This document shows, one piece after another, positions 45,867 through 56,924 of a DNA stretch of 64,000 bases (the first letter of the stretch is position 1; each line of letters opens with the position of its first letter). The position numbers were made by a program, and so were the translations under genes. The notes beneath the pieces were generated by a model. That model was not told where the DNA came from. It made no database searches and worked only from the letters and a program-made list of their open reading frames with translations. Source of the DNA: Ophioceras dolichostomum (taxonomy: Eukaryota; Ascomycota; Sordariomycetes; Magnaporthales; Ophioceraceae); NCBI GenBank assembly GCA_003049485.1, contig PYST01000198.1, positions 1 through 64,000 on the forward strand, read 5' to 3'.

Positions 45867-47211
45867 TCACACATGGCCCCTGACCCAGGCCTTCTCGATA
45901 CTCCTGCCATACTTGCCCGTGCCTGTGACAGGGAGGTCGCGCTTCTCCAGCTCACGCACGACCACCTTCCATCGGCCGACGGCCTTGTCCTTGTCTATTG
46001 GGGTCACCCTGCGGTTGTGGACCGTGACATTGGATAGCTTGAGTAGGTCGCCGCGGCTGCAGATCTCCTCCGCGAGCTTGCTTGACCTGGGCCGCTTGAC
46101 GAGCACGTCGAGCAGGGTCCGGACGTTGCCGACGCCCATCAGCTTGCTGTCCGGAATGATCTGGCCCGAAAGCTGCTGAATGCGCTTCGCGACCTGTGAA
46201 GAGAGCGGGAAATAGCCTCGTGTGTTAGCCTTTTGGATGGGGGGAGGGCAAAATTGAGGGAGAAAAGAAGTTGGCATGATCTCCACATACCGCGAACTTA
46301 AAGTGCAAGTCCCTCAGCGAGACGTTCTTCCAGCTGTCGTCCCACGTGCTCGTGATCTCGGCTATCTCTCCTGCGGCGAGCGCTGGGACATCCCCCCCCT
46401 CAGCTGCCAATATGGCGCGGTCGTCGAAATTCTCGGCCTCGGAGGCAGCGAGGTCGCCGACCACGCGCGTAGCAGCCTCGTCGCCGCCGGACAGCTTGGC
46501 GCTGCCATCTTCGGCAACTGTAATCTCGAGGCCGAGGGCAGAGACGGCAGCGTCGCGTCCTCCTACGTGCCAGGGCCGGCCGCCCGCCAGGGACGGGTTG
46601 TCGCTCAATGGGGCGTCCCTGACCGCAAGGGCCTCGGCGACGGCGCGGCGGGCGATGGCCACCAGCGCCCCGGCGTCCCAGACCTTCTCCTGCGGACCGA
46701 AGGGGGTGAACCCCTTGATGCCTGTCCAGTTCTCTTCCTGCTCGAACCAGCCCTCCAAGCCTCCTACCTCCTCGAGCCCGTCCCCTGACACTGCGGGCTG
46801 GTATGACGGGTCGGTCACGTCATCGACTCGAGGCGCCCGGCTCCTCGTCGGGGGCAGCCGGACCTTGGCTTGGACGGGTTCCGAGAGGGACACGTCCGCA
46901 TACGCATCGTAGGTAACCTCGGCTGGGGCATCAGCAGCTTGGGCTGGGGCGTCTATGGGCGATGGTGCCGATGGTAATGATTCGGCGCCGGCGGGTGGTT
47001 CAACTTGTGAGATTCCCACAGTGGACGAAGCGTCGGGCCTCTTGTCCGGCAGCCAATTGGACGTCCCAGGCCTGAGGTGCCTTGGTCGGCTGCTGGAGAA
47101 ACGGCTGCTCTGTGAGGCGGTGAAGCATCGGAAGCTGCAGGTGATGGACGGCGAGGACGGCGGGATGGGAACGAGGGAGACAGGGCTCCGGAGCCTTGGT
47201 AAGCGTCTCAT
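45867..47211 (-). CDS. Mitochondrial large ribosomal subunit protein mL50
   Basis: Two exons, 47211-46291 and 46193-45867, with a 97-nt GTATGT...CAG intron in phase 0, give 415 residues. The N terminus is an Arg/Ser-rich mitochondrial presequence (MRRLPRLRSP..., FRCFTASQSS). The C-terminal part carries the L50 domain: SLRDLHFKFAVAKRIQQLSG, IPDSKLMGVGNVRTLLDVL and KPRSSKLAEEICSRG-like text, ending in GTGKYGRSIEKAWV. The conserved Trp/Glu-rich centre (GLEGWFEQEENWTGIKGFTP) also fits fungal mL50 proteins. It should be a structural component of the mitoribosome large subunit. It is divergent from the membrane protein gene at 47546 with 334 bp between starts. Confidence 0.82.
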
Positions 47212-47545
47212 TTTTGGCTATCCAATTGGTGCGCAATGTCGTCGCGCTGTTGTTTCGTTCGCGATGCTTGCGCCCTCGATGATATGTTGAGACCAAAATT
47301 TTGGGTGGATGGGTCGAGCTATCCTCGCCTGAGGCATTAATGCATAAGCTCGTGTGTGGAGATCCCGACAGGCGGGAAGCGAGATGTGGGCCTCACTCAA
47401 GTACGGGGCTCGAAGCGTGACAACCTCGTCATCAGACGAAGGGCTTCGCCAGCACGGCACGTTTTCCTCAAACTACCACGCGTTCACATCTTTCCCCTAT
47501 AGGCGGTGCACCGAACCGAGCACGCATGATTGCGCCAGCTTCAAT
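47212..47545. promoter_or_regulatory. Bidirectional promoter of mL50 and the membrane protein gene
   Basis: A 334-bp region between two divergent starts. The plus-strand frame is open through most of it, but the signal-peptide Met at 47546 is the better start for the downstream gene. The text ATTGGTGCGC at 47225 includes an inverted CCAAT-like ATTGG. Confidence 0.45.
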
Positions 47546-48388
47546 ATGGCACGGATATCGATACTAATATTGCTTCTGGGTGCAATCGCCTCTCTGGCTG
47601 TGGCAGCATGTGAGTCTTGCGCCTCAGACACAAGCCTTGATTCCCAGGATGTTCAAGCAGCTAATAGACATCCTCTCCGCTTCTGTGCAAACCCGATAGC
47701 ACCTCCGACGTTCTGTAAATGCACGTGCTTCACAAATAGCACTATAATACCCCTAGGGCCGGGCCACGAACCTCCTCCTCCGCCCGTGAAGCAGCCAGGA
47801 AACCCAGACGGCGACGCCGGAACGGCGTCATCTTCGGCTTTGTCCTCCTCCGCAACAAGCGCAGCAACCGCGTCCGCGCGCGCCGCCTGGTCAGAGAAGC
47901 GACAGCAGCCAGCCCTCCTCGGCAGTCGCGCCGCATCTTCGAGCTGCTCGCAGTGCAATCGCGCCTTCTGCCTGCAGTACAACCTGCCAATCTGCAAGAA
48001 CGCCGAGGAGAAGGATGTTGTGACCATGTGCTTCGCACGGGACTCGCGCAAGGACCAGATCATTGTGTGGGCATTCATACTAGGCACCGGCGGTCTACTT
48101 GGATGGGCCGCCGCCCAACGTGCTATCGAGTACCGCGACAAGAGGGTCGCGTCTGGCGGAGGGGTCGGAGCCGGAGCCGGAGCTGGAGCTGGCATCCTAG
48201 GGAGGGTATCGGCAGCGACAAGGGGTATCGGTGCCGGAGGCGGGGGCAGCTCCTCTCGCTCAGCGGGATTAGGTTGCTTGAGGAGCTCTAGGAGAAATCA
48301 GATGGATGCCGGGAATAGAGGAGATTACGTCGCGGTCGAGGACAACCAAGGGGAGGGCGCTGCTTCAGGACTTGGTGTCCTCAGGTGA
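47546..48388 (+). CDS. Cys-rich single-pass membrane protein, unknown function
   Basis: Intronless, 280 residues. The ATG at 47546 starts a good signal peptide (MARISILILLLGAIASLAVA) and was preferred over the longer open frame starting at 47354. A lumenal or extracellular segment with paired Cys follows (CESCAS, FCKCTCFTNS with an N-glycosylation site NST, then CSQCNRAFCLQYNLPIC and MCFA). Next come one transmembrane helix (IIVWAFILGTGGLLGWAAA) and a Gly/Ala/Ser-rich cytosolic tail. The family is not recognised. The CSQCNRAFCLQ...PIC...MCFARDS block just before the membrane looks like the conserved core. It may sit in the ER or plasma membrane. Confidence 0.75.
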   Translation: MARISILILLLGAIASLAVAACESCASDTSLDSQDVQAANRHPLRFCANPIAPPTFCKCTCFTNSTIIPLGPGHEPPPPPVKQPGNPDGDAGTASSSALSSSATSAATASARAAWSEKRQQPALLGSRAASSSCSQCNRAFCLQYNLPICKNAEEKDVVTMCFARDSRKDQIIVWAFILGTGGLLGWAAAQRAIEYRDKRVASGGGVGAGAGAGAGILGRVSAATRGIGAGGGGSSSRSAGLGCLRSSRRNQMDAGNRGDYVAVEDNQGEGAASGLGVLR

Positions 48389-49008
48389 TAGGTATGGCTC
48401 AAGAGCTTGTTCCTGCGCCTGATCGAGTGTACTCATTCAACCGCTGCTCATTTGGATTGCAGACGTCTCCATTTGCAAGTCATATTCTCCATTTGTAATA
48501 ACTTGTGCCTTGACAACACCTGCGAGTAACCACCGGTTGTGGGTCATCGAGATGATTCATACGAGGCATCAAAAATGAAAATCAATGAGCAAAGCATACC
48601 AAAATCCGTCCGCCGACACCATTTCCCCAACAAGTCCTTGCCATTATTTTTTCCATCCCTTCCTTTTTGTCGGTCGACCAGTTCTACATACTACCGGAGA
48701 CACCCGTCATCCGTGAGAGGAGCTACATACGTGATTTCCCGCCACAGCTTCTAGTGATGAGACCCAGGTGCAAGTTTTCGCATTGAATATCCTTCTGATT
48801 TCCAGCCAACATCGCACATACCGCAATTACATGTCTCCGTCCAACACCAGGTCCTCAGAATTTCGCCCCATTTATATGTGCGTAGATGAGAGAGTGTAAG
48901 GCGGCTGGCGGATTTGCCCTCTCGAATTTTGGGTTGGGCACTGCATCAGTCGCCGTCGATGTCGACTGAGGCCTAACCTGAACGTTCTAGGCAGTGCCGG
49001 CAGCCATC
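48389..49008. other. Intergenic region between convergent genes
   Basis: About 620 bp of spacer and likely 3' UTRs. No gene or repeat is seen. Confidence 0.6.
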
Positions 49009-50213
49009 TCAATCCTCTTCCAGCTGTGTAACGGGAGTGTCTGCGTGCTCGGCACCTTTGCCATTCTGGGGCTTGAGCTTCCTTCTCTCTCTCACAGCCT
49101 CCGCGAGGTCCTCGAGTACTGTCACCGTGGTCTCCCAGTCGATGCAGGCGTCGGTGATGCTGACACCCTTCTTCAGGAATGCCGGCCCCTCTGCCGGCAC
49201 TTTCTGGTTACCCTCATGGATGTTGGACTCGATCATCACGCCGATGATGGCGGTCTCTCCTTCCCGGATTTGATCGCCAACAACCTTGGAGACCTTGGGC
49301 TGATTGCGGTGGTCCTTGCTCGAATTACCTGTGATGATATTTTAGTCAGTGTCTGGTACTGTGACTGCTAGCAACCCGCATGTGGGTACACGTCACCACG
49401 AGACTTACCATGCGAGCAGTCGATCATGATCGCCAGCTTCTGACCCTTTTTGGTCAGAGCCTCCTTGGCCGTCTGGACATTGGGCTTGTCGAAGTTGGGG
49501 CCCTTGGTGCCGCCCCTTAGGATGACGAAGCCGTGTTCATTACCACGGGTCCTGGTGATGGCTGCGAGACCCTGCTTTGTAACTCCCATGAAGGAATGCT
49601 TCGCGGCCGCGGCGCCAATAGCGTCAATCGCGACCCCGAGATTCCCGTCCGTTCCATTCTTGAAACCAACTGGGAAAGACAGGCCTGAGGCCAACTCGCG
49701 GTGGAGCTGGCTTTCGGTAGTGCGGGCCCCAATCGCCCCAACGGAGATGAAGTCGGCCAGGAACTGTGGAGAAATGGTGTCGAGCATTTCGCTCGCAATC
49801 GGCATGCCTGACGATGTCAGATCGCAGAAAAGCTGCCGTGATACGCTCAGTCCCTTGTTGATCTTGAAGGACTGATTAATCTCTGGGTCGTTGATCAGGC
49901 CTTTCCAACCAACGGTTGTCCGCGGCTTCTCGAGATAGGCGCGCATGATGATGCACAGGTCACCCTTGAGTCTTTCCGAGAGGGCCTTGAGCCGCTGAGC
50001 GTACTCGAGACCGGTTGCGGGGTCGTGGATGGAGCAGGGGCCCACGATTACCAGGAGGCGGTCGTCCGATCCCATGATGATGGCAACTGAGTCTCGTCGG
50101 CCTTGGACGACTGTCTCCAGCGCATCTGCGGTCATGGGGATGTTATCGATCAAGAGGGCGGGCTGGATGAGGGGATCTTGCCCAATGACTGCGGCATCCT
50201 GGTTAGCTTCCAT
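49009..50213 (-). CDS. 3-deoxy-D-arabino-heptulosonate 7-phosphate (DAHP) synthase
   Basis: Two exons, 50213-49409 and 49328-49009, with an 80-nt GTAAGT...CAG intron splitting the Gly of SHGNSSKD, give 374 residues, normal for the fungal type I enzyme. It condenses phosphoenolpyruvate and erythrose 4-phosphate in the first step of the shikimate pathway. Key blocks are VIVGPCSIHDP (metal and PEP site), IIMRAYLEKPRTTVGWKGLI, IGARTTESQLHRELASGLSF, PVGFKNGTDGNLGVAIDAIG, and SHGNSSKDHRNQPKV. It belongs to the Aro3/Aro4-like class, usually feedback-inhibited by Phe or Tyr; the isoform is not assigned. The Met at 50213 gives MEANQDAAVIGQDPL; a stop lies upstream in frame. Confidence 0.95.
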
Positions 50214-53200
50214 CCGCAATACGCCGAGACGGCTCCAAAGCGTAACACCACCTTATAAGGTGTTGTGAGGGAGTGGATTGGGATAGGTGATGAGAACGAA
50301 GCTTGGTGGGACTTATTGAACGGGGAAATAGTGTCTGCTGGGTGCATGTCGTACTTCTAGTATCGTCCGCCACGAGCGGCGCCATGTTGACTCCAGGCAT
50401 TCTGGCAGTAATCCGACAAAGACCGGGGGAATAGAGAGCCAGACGGCAAGACGCCTATCTGGTGACTTGCGATCGTAGCGCGTTGATCCCGACGACTGGC
50501 CGGCAAAGAATGAGATGCCTTGTGGCAAGAGGCGTGGACGCTGGTGACTGCAGAGAGCAGACGAGGTTGTTAGAGGAGCTCTCCGGGGAGAGAGGAACCT
50601 TCAAGTTGCGTTGGAGAGACGAGGAGCGGCGGAGATATAGGCTCCGACCAAATTTCATCGGGATGAGTCACCGTAGCCGGCTGTCACTGGCGGAAAACGA
50701 AAGAGAAATGCCACTGACGAACCGAAGGTGATGGTGATGGTGGCGGGTGGTGACTACCGAAAGGACTGAAAGGGAGAAAACGGAATATCGAAACGGCGCC
50801 CGACAGAATACCCAATGAATTAGCTAGACGGCATGCATGTGGACGAGACACAGGCTCCCGAACCTCCACCTCGGGCACACTCGTATTCTCTACGCATCAT
50901 GTTCCGCGCCGCCTTATGTCGACTGCTCAAGCCCCTCCATTGAGGTGGGATGAAAGGGCGGCGCAAAAAAAAATTTCTGTCCCACATTGGCGCAATTGGC
51001 CTCTTCCCATTGGCCATTCCCCACCCTATTCCTTCACCGCCTTTGATGTGATAAGATTGTTTGTGGTCGGAACTGCTGAGGGATGCATTTTGGCAGGCCG
51101 TTTTCGGCGTGGAAGAGGGCGACTACCAACAAGCTGCCTCGCCACAGCACATAAACGACGTAGCGCAAGAGTTTGGGTTCCTTCATCCTCGAAATCTATT
51201 CTCCACTTGTTGGATGAAGCTTCTGTTGGCCTGGTTCTTCCGCTCCATTTGGTCTGCACGGCCGCTCTCAAGTAGATTGCGTGCAGCGTAGACACATTCC
51301 TGTTCGGCCTCGGGCCCCTTCTGCTAGTCATGCAGCTCACCGTGTGCTCATCGAGTGAACAGACTTGGAGTTGGCATGTGCGGTAGGACAAGACCAAAAT
51401 GGATGCAACAGCTGACAGATACTGATTGACTGGACCCTCTGCCGTGTGTTCGGACTCGAGATCAAGCCTTTTTTTTTCTTTCTTTTTTTTCTTTCTTTTT
51501 TTTCTTTCTTTTTTTTCTTTCTTTTTTTTCTTTCTTTTTTTTTCTTTTCTTTTTTCTTTTTTTGTCTCTCCTTTCCTCTCTGTCTCCCTCCCTCTTCGAG
51601 TCAATCCCGACAAATGGACAGTCCGGCTATTTGTTGGAGCGAGAGGTTCGGACGGCAGATCGAATTAATCCGTTTTACAAACAGCCTCGAGCATCCAAGT
51701 CTCCCTACCTAAACCTACAGGTACCTCTGACGGTTCGTCAGCTCAGCTCAGATGGACCGTATCAAAAGAGCCGGAGCCACTCGGCCTCCTCCTTGGAAAT
51801 CGTCGGGCTTTGCAAGCATGATCGTCCGCTTGGTCATGTTCTCCCTCCCTCGCTGCCGTGGGCGGCAGGTGCATGCATTTATGGCTTCCCAGACCTCGAA
51901 CCACGGGTCTCCTTTCCATTTTTAACTCTCGACCTCCATACATGCATTGATACCACCAAGCAAGAAGACCAAGCTTACATCTGTTTCTGGCCCAAAATTT
52001 CCTCCAGCAAACCAGGGCGAGATGTTTGAACGAGTACCTGTACATACACACTCGTCGCACTGAGGAAGGCTACACGCCTAAGCAGACTCGACTTGCCTGA
52101 TCCAAAGTCAGACCTCCATCCCTTCCAAACGCATAGAATTTTAACGTCCCAAAGTTGCTGAGCAGATGTTCGGTTGATCGAATAAGTGGTCGCTAGACTA
52201 CTCCTGGGATTCCTACTATCTAAGGGGAGACTTGTTTGCAGCCTTCCTCGCTCGTTCGTCAGCTCAGCCCAACCGCCACCGGCCTGTCTGTCCCCTGTCT
52301 CTCTGTGCCGCCTCGCATCATCACGTCAAGGCGCAGAATCTAGCCCGGCGCTAGTGAGCTCAAGCTGGGGAAGACCACATTGCCATGCCTCAGCATGCCT
52401 CAATGCTGGAAAGGCATCTCGGTCTAAGTGTACCGCAAGGGCCTCACCGGTGCTAATAGTCTGCTACTAGCGCACCTAGCCGAGAAATAGGGGACGATCG
52501 GCAGGGTCCCGTCACCGAACAGACGCGACTCGCGACCAGGTTTGCATTTGTATCGTCGTCCCTTTTAGAGGGAGCATGGTAGGGAGGCTGGAGAACGGAG
52601 GAGGAACGAGGAAGAGGATATGGAACGGTGGTTTCTGATGGTTCAGCAGCCGCCACCTCATCAATTTCAACTCGTGCATTGCTGAGGAGGAGTGTGCTGT
52701 GTGTGCTGTGTGTGCAGTTTGTGCATGCAGAGCCCGAGGACCGGCTCTCTTTCGTTCCCCAACCGCCGGGAATCTGTGACCCATCAGGCGCGCCAGCGAT
52801 CTTCGTTTTCACAGCAATTCCCACAAGTGGAATACTTCCGATGAGAGCTGCATCTCTAGCAGCCTCCTCACTGCTCAGGTCGATTCTCTCCAGGGCTCGA
52901 CCCCTGAACCACCCAAGCCAGAGTTGAACAATTTTTGGACCACCCCACTTGAAAGAGACGGTACCTCGGCGCGTCCCTCCACTGGCTGCTGGTTATGGAG
53001 TCGTTTGTGTGGTCGTCCCTTGCACGATCTTGAGGCAATTCTGAAACCGACCGCTTCTCTCTGCATCGCGGGCATTTTGACAAACGCACGACAGACGACT
53101 CTTCCAACTGGTGTGTGAACGAAAAAGTAGCAAACGACCCACGGGACGGCGCACTGACACCAGAATCCCAGGATCCCAGAACCCGCCGTTCTGGAGACGC

Positions 53201-54429
53201 GAGAGCGACACTGTGACACTGTGCTCTGGTCGCTCACCTTGCGGTGACTAGACCGTGTCAAATAGCCTGAGTGTTCGATGGCCTCGGGGAAGTGGACTCG
53301 CCCGCCCAGACGCCAGAAGGTCAGGAAAACGTGACTGGGGAGCCAGCCAAAATAGCTAATACCCAAATCGAAAACAAATCCATCCATCCGTCGTGTTCTT
53401 TCCCCTCCTTTCAAGCTGCAGTCGGGTTTGTACATATTCTTTTCCTTATTCAGTGTGTCTAGTTCTACTAATAAGTTCCTCATCCTTTTCTCTTTTCTCC
53501 CGGGTGCTCGTTCTATCACCCGTAATAGTTCACTCCTTATTTCTCTTCTTTCACTGTCATTATCTTATCTCCTTAGCTCTCGTCGGGGTCCTGTCCTCCA
53601 AACTCGGATCGGATGACCATTTGGTGCCGTCTGTGAAGCTATACACTCCTTTTGCCGAAGTCTTTCGCAACAAACATCTCCTCAGTTCCTGTCTCTTTTG
53701 TATTCTTGTCTTCCTTCCCTTTGCGTGCAATCAACCCAACCGCTCTCTTCGTGAGTCCTGCCTGACAAACGGGGTGCGGCTGCTGCAGGGAACACTGCCT
53801 GTTTCCCACGCCCGACTTGCGTCATTGCCGATCGCCGAGCTACCCAGCCTCCCCCCCCTCTCAACGACTCAAATAGGAGGAGGCACGGAGAAGAAGGAAC
53901 AGTCAACCAACACCAGGGCATTTGCATCTCACGGCGGCGGCGACCTTGTTTCCCCTTATCTCCACAAATTCGATCGAGCGTCGCCGCGTTGTCTTTCACA
54001 CTCTCTCCCTCTCTCACTCAATCTATCTCGAAAGATTCCACCCCACTGTCGCTGGCCTCGTCGGTTTCGTGTTGCCTCCCGCCTCTGTGCCTCAGGTCGC
54101 ATTCTCCCTTGGACGAAATAGCCCCCCGTTCAGCTGGCTAAGGATCCCCCCCTCGCTCACCCCTCAGCTACGAGCTGACTACGCCCCCCAACCACGCCTC
54201 CGGACCAGTAGCAGCCTGCAGCCTGCCAATTCGTCCTTTAAGCAAGCAAGCAGTCGGACTATTGCTTCTCAGCATCGTTTCCGGTTTCTGTCGCACACTG
54301 CTGTCAAATCCTCCGGAGTCGCTTTGCGCCAGGCCAATTCGTTCGGTCTTTGAATTTTGGATTCGGACCCGATTCTGTCGCTCATCGCAAACCCTGAATC
54401 TTTCGATCGGCCGTTCCTGTGGAGGCAGA
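50214..54429. other. 4.2 kb intergenic region
   Basis: No gene is supported. The proximal part is the DAHP synthase promoter. A 13-bp polypyrimidine tandem repeat lies at 51469-51563. Open frames spanning that repeat are Lys/Arg- or Phe-rich artefacts. The last kilobase before 54430 is strongly CT-rich on the plus strand (53.4-54.3 kb), consistent with a long promoter and 5' leader of the downstream gene. Small introns in that leader cannot be excluded. Confidence 0.6.
51469..51563. repeat. 13-bp polypyrimidine tandem repeat
   Basis: About five near-perfect copies of a 13-nt unit, CTTTC followed by eight T, run from about 51478 to 51543, with decaying T/C-rich flanks to 51563. C residues recur at 13-nt spacing (51478, 51491, 51504, 51517, 51530). 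It is a strand-asymmetric Y-tract minisatellite. Confidence 0.9.
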
Positions 54430-55787
54430 ATGTTTGCTCATCAGGAAACGCACATGGAGACCTCGCCATTCAACGTGCTGAAGCGGGGTCGCGATGATGA
54501 CGCTGTCGACATTGGTCATGGCGGAATGCTTAGTTTCGCGGAGCATCGAAACGTGAGTCTCTCTCCGGGCTGGCTGTGTCACCCCGCGTGCTTCGGATGG
54601 TCAAACCTCGATGGCGCCCTCTTTTAGTCTAACCATGCCTGCGCTGTCAGAAACGTCTGCAAACTCTGCCCCTGAGAGCCTCCCCGACTTCTCAACGGTG
54701 GGCGCAGCTCTCCTCGTCTCCGGAGTCACTGCCTTTGCGCATGCAGCACAACCTCACACCCTCGGATTCGGACTCAGAAGAGGTCGCGGCCAATCACTTT
54801 GGCAACTATTGTCAGCAACAATCTCAACAACCTGATTACAAGAGCCAGCTCAAGTCGCACTTCTCACCATGGTCGTCCTCCCCGACAACCCATGCGGCCC
54901 AGGAAACTGTTGCTCAACCCCGCGTCCGCCTCGATCGCGACATGGATATGATGATGGACTCAGTCGAGGAGGCCTCACCGGAAGAAGAGGCTTATGCAAA
55001 CCACTCAGGGGGGCTCGAGCCCGGCCCTTTCCACCCGGATTCGGTTGGGACGAGCATTACCGGCCGCATGCCGACGCCGATCTTACCCAGCTTCGCCGCT
55101 CAAGTCCGGGGTAACAACTGGGGCGGTGCGGCCGGGAATGTGATGCAGACTGGGCTTTCTCCGCAGCAGCAGCAACAACAAGCGGACGGCGGCCTCAATT
55201 CCGCATCTGCTGGGTTCGGCTCTTCGTCGGGGGCGGGGTTGCTGATGACGACAGTCTCACCAATTGGTGTTCCTGACCGCACTGTCCCACGGTCGCTCGA
55301 GCACGCCGCCGCCATTTCCGAATGGAACTTAGTCCAGAACCGTCCGCTCCCGTCACCCATAAGCGAGAGTGGCGGCGAGGAGCTGGGAAGCCCCGGTATG
55401 GTTCTTGACTCGACGACCATGATCCCTTCTCTGCCGCCCCGGGCCTCCTCGGCTATGGAATTGCCAATGTATCTGCGCAGCAGCAGCCCCGTCACCTCCC
55501 CTGGCGAGACTGGCACCTCCAATTCCATGGACATGGAGTGCGTGACGCCGGAGCAGTACGAGACTCAGCTGCAACAGCAGGTGCAGGAACTTGAGCTCCT
55601 CCGCCAGCAACAGCCCAGCCCGGCGACGCCCTCGCCCAAGAAGGGCCACACACGGTCGAGGCACACCGTGAACAACTGGACCCAGCAGCCCGGCATGAAG
55701 AAGTCGTTCAGTATAGGGTACCGTGCGGACTGCGAGAAGTGCCGCCTAAAGGTACCCGGTCACTTCAATCACATCATCATCTCCTAG
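54430..55787 (+). CDS. Gln/Ser-rich protein with C-terminal Cys-His motif
   Basis: Exon 1 is 54430-54552. A 98-nt GTGAGT...TCAG intron leads to exon 2, 54651-55787, giving 419 residues to the TAG at 55785-55787. The protein is mostly disordered: Ser/Pro-rich, a SPQQQQQQ run, Met/Asp-rich acidic patches and a short Gln/Leu coiled segment (QLQQQVQELELLRQQQ). It ends in a compact conserved-looking module, PGMKKSFSIGYRADCEKCRL then VPGHFNHIIIS. The C-x2-C...H-x2-H spacing suggests a small zinc site. The family function is not known to me; a nuclear or regulatory role is only a guess from composition. The same frame stays open for 110 codons beyond the TAG (see the next entry). The ATG at 54430 starts a natural protein sequence, MFAHQETHMETSPFNVLKRG. 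Confidence 0.75.
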
Positions 55788-56117
55788 GACGGTGAAGATG
55801 GGATCGGCGAGCCGCTGTCTCGGGATGAGCAAATCCAGTACCTCGAGGAGCTTCGGGAAGCGCGGTTGCGCCGGGCCCGCAGGTTGGAGGAGGTCCGCCT
55901 GCAGTCTCTGAGGGAAATTGCCCACGAAGAACGATGGCTCGCGAGGCTTTGGATCGCCGACGCTCTGAAGCGGAAGAAATTCTCGGACCGCATGGGCAAG
56001 AAACGGTCTTTCAGCCCGTCGCCGCCCGTGCCTAAGACTTTCAAGGCGATCTTTGGCGCGAAGCCGAACGTGGATGAGATTGTGGACCTCCTTTCACGTG
56101 TCCACATTACTGCTTAA
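55788..56117 (+). other. In-frame open extension after the TAG
   Basis: Directly after the TAG, the same frame encodes 109 residues of clearly protein-like sequence before the next stop. It opens acidic (DGEDGIGEPLSRDEQIQYLE), continues as an Arg/Glu/Leu-rich amphipathic helix (LREARLRRARRLEEVRLQSL) and ends with SPSPPVPKTFKAIFGAKP and a short Asp/Leu helix. It could join the upstream coding sequence by removal of a 36-nt intron (55752-55787, GTACCC...CTCCTAG, phase 0), by stop-codon readthrough, or through an unseen splice variant. A 36-nt intron is unusually short and would delete the Cys-His module's His residues. Confidence 0.5.
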
Positions 56118-56924
56118 TCGCTAGACGCAAACAATTTTCCTTTCTCTTTTTACTTTTTTTTGTCAGCCTTTTCTTACGTCCCACTCTCCCTTGCGCGGGC
56201 GGACACGTACTTCTCTCTCCTTTGTGCTGTTCCATTTTGGAAAGGCGGAATTGTGCATTTATACATGGTTGTCGTGCGGTTTCGACTACACATTATTCTT
56301 TTTCTCTGTAGTGCTCATCCGGTTCCGGGAAAGGCGTTTTTCGGCTTCACATCTCATCTGTTGTCATCTGAACAACAGAAGGTTGACACGGACATGTCTT
56401 CCACCCCTACATCCACCTTCCTAAGAATGATCAGTTGCTGAGCGGGAGATCTCTCGTCTGGAGAGGCTGTGTGTGGTATTTCCGCAACAGCGAGAATCAG
56501 CGACAATCCCAGTTTTGTTTAATAGGTAGTAAGACCAGGAAACAAATCGACAGCGGTAACATGAGATGAAAGCGGCTCGTCAAAATTTGTTGTTCCCGTA
56601 GATCAAAGGGATCACTGCACACTTGGCTCATTCGCCCCTAAACGAGGGAAGAATATGAGGGAGGAGTGTTTAGCGTCCCGTCTGTTATTTCTAAGGTTAG
56701 GAAGCCGCCCCTGTGTCCAACGCCGACTAAATGCGGACGATGACAATGATGATGCACTCCCCTTATTTAAACATATGTTACAGTCTTTACTTTTTGGTTG
56801 GAAACAACGACAAGGTCCTCCCTCCTGAGTCGCCATTCCTCGAATTACTCGCTGGTCTTAGACGTCAAGCGTAATCCAAAACGGGTCGACGCAGACCAGG
56901 CCAAGGGAGGGCACCGCGCTACGT
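56118..56924. other. Intergenic region between convergent genes
   Basis: About 800 bp of T-rich 3' UTR-like sequence and spacer between the Gln/Ser-rich gene and the COX14-like gene. No gene is seen. Confidence 0.6.

Noticed and set aside
51026..51613. Lys/Glu-rich minus-strand open frame of 195 codons
   Set aside because: It is produced by translating the T8CTTTC tandem repeat; there is no domain or flanking coding signal.
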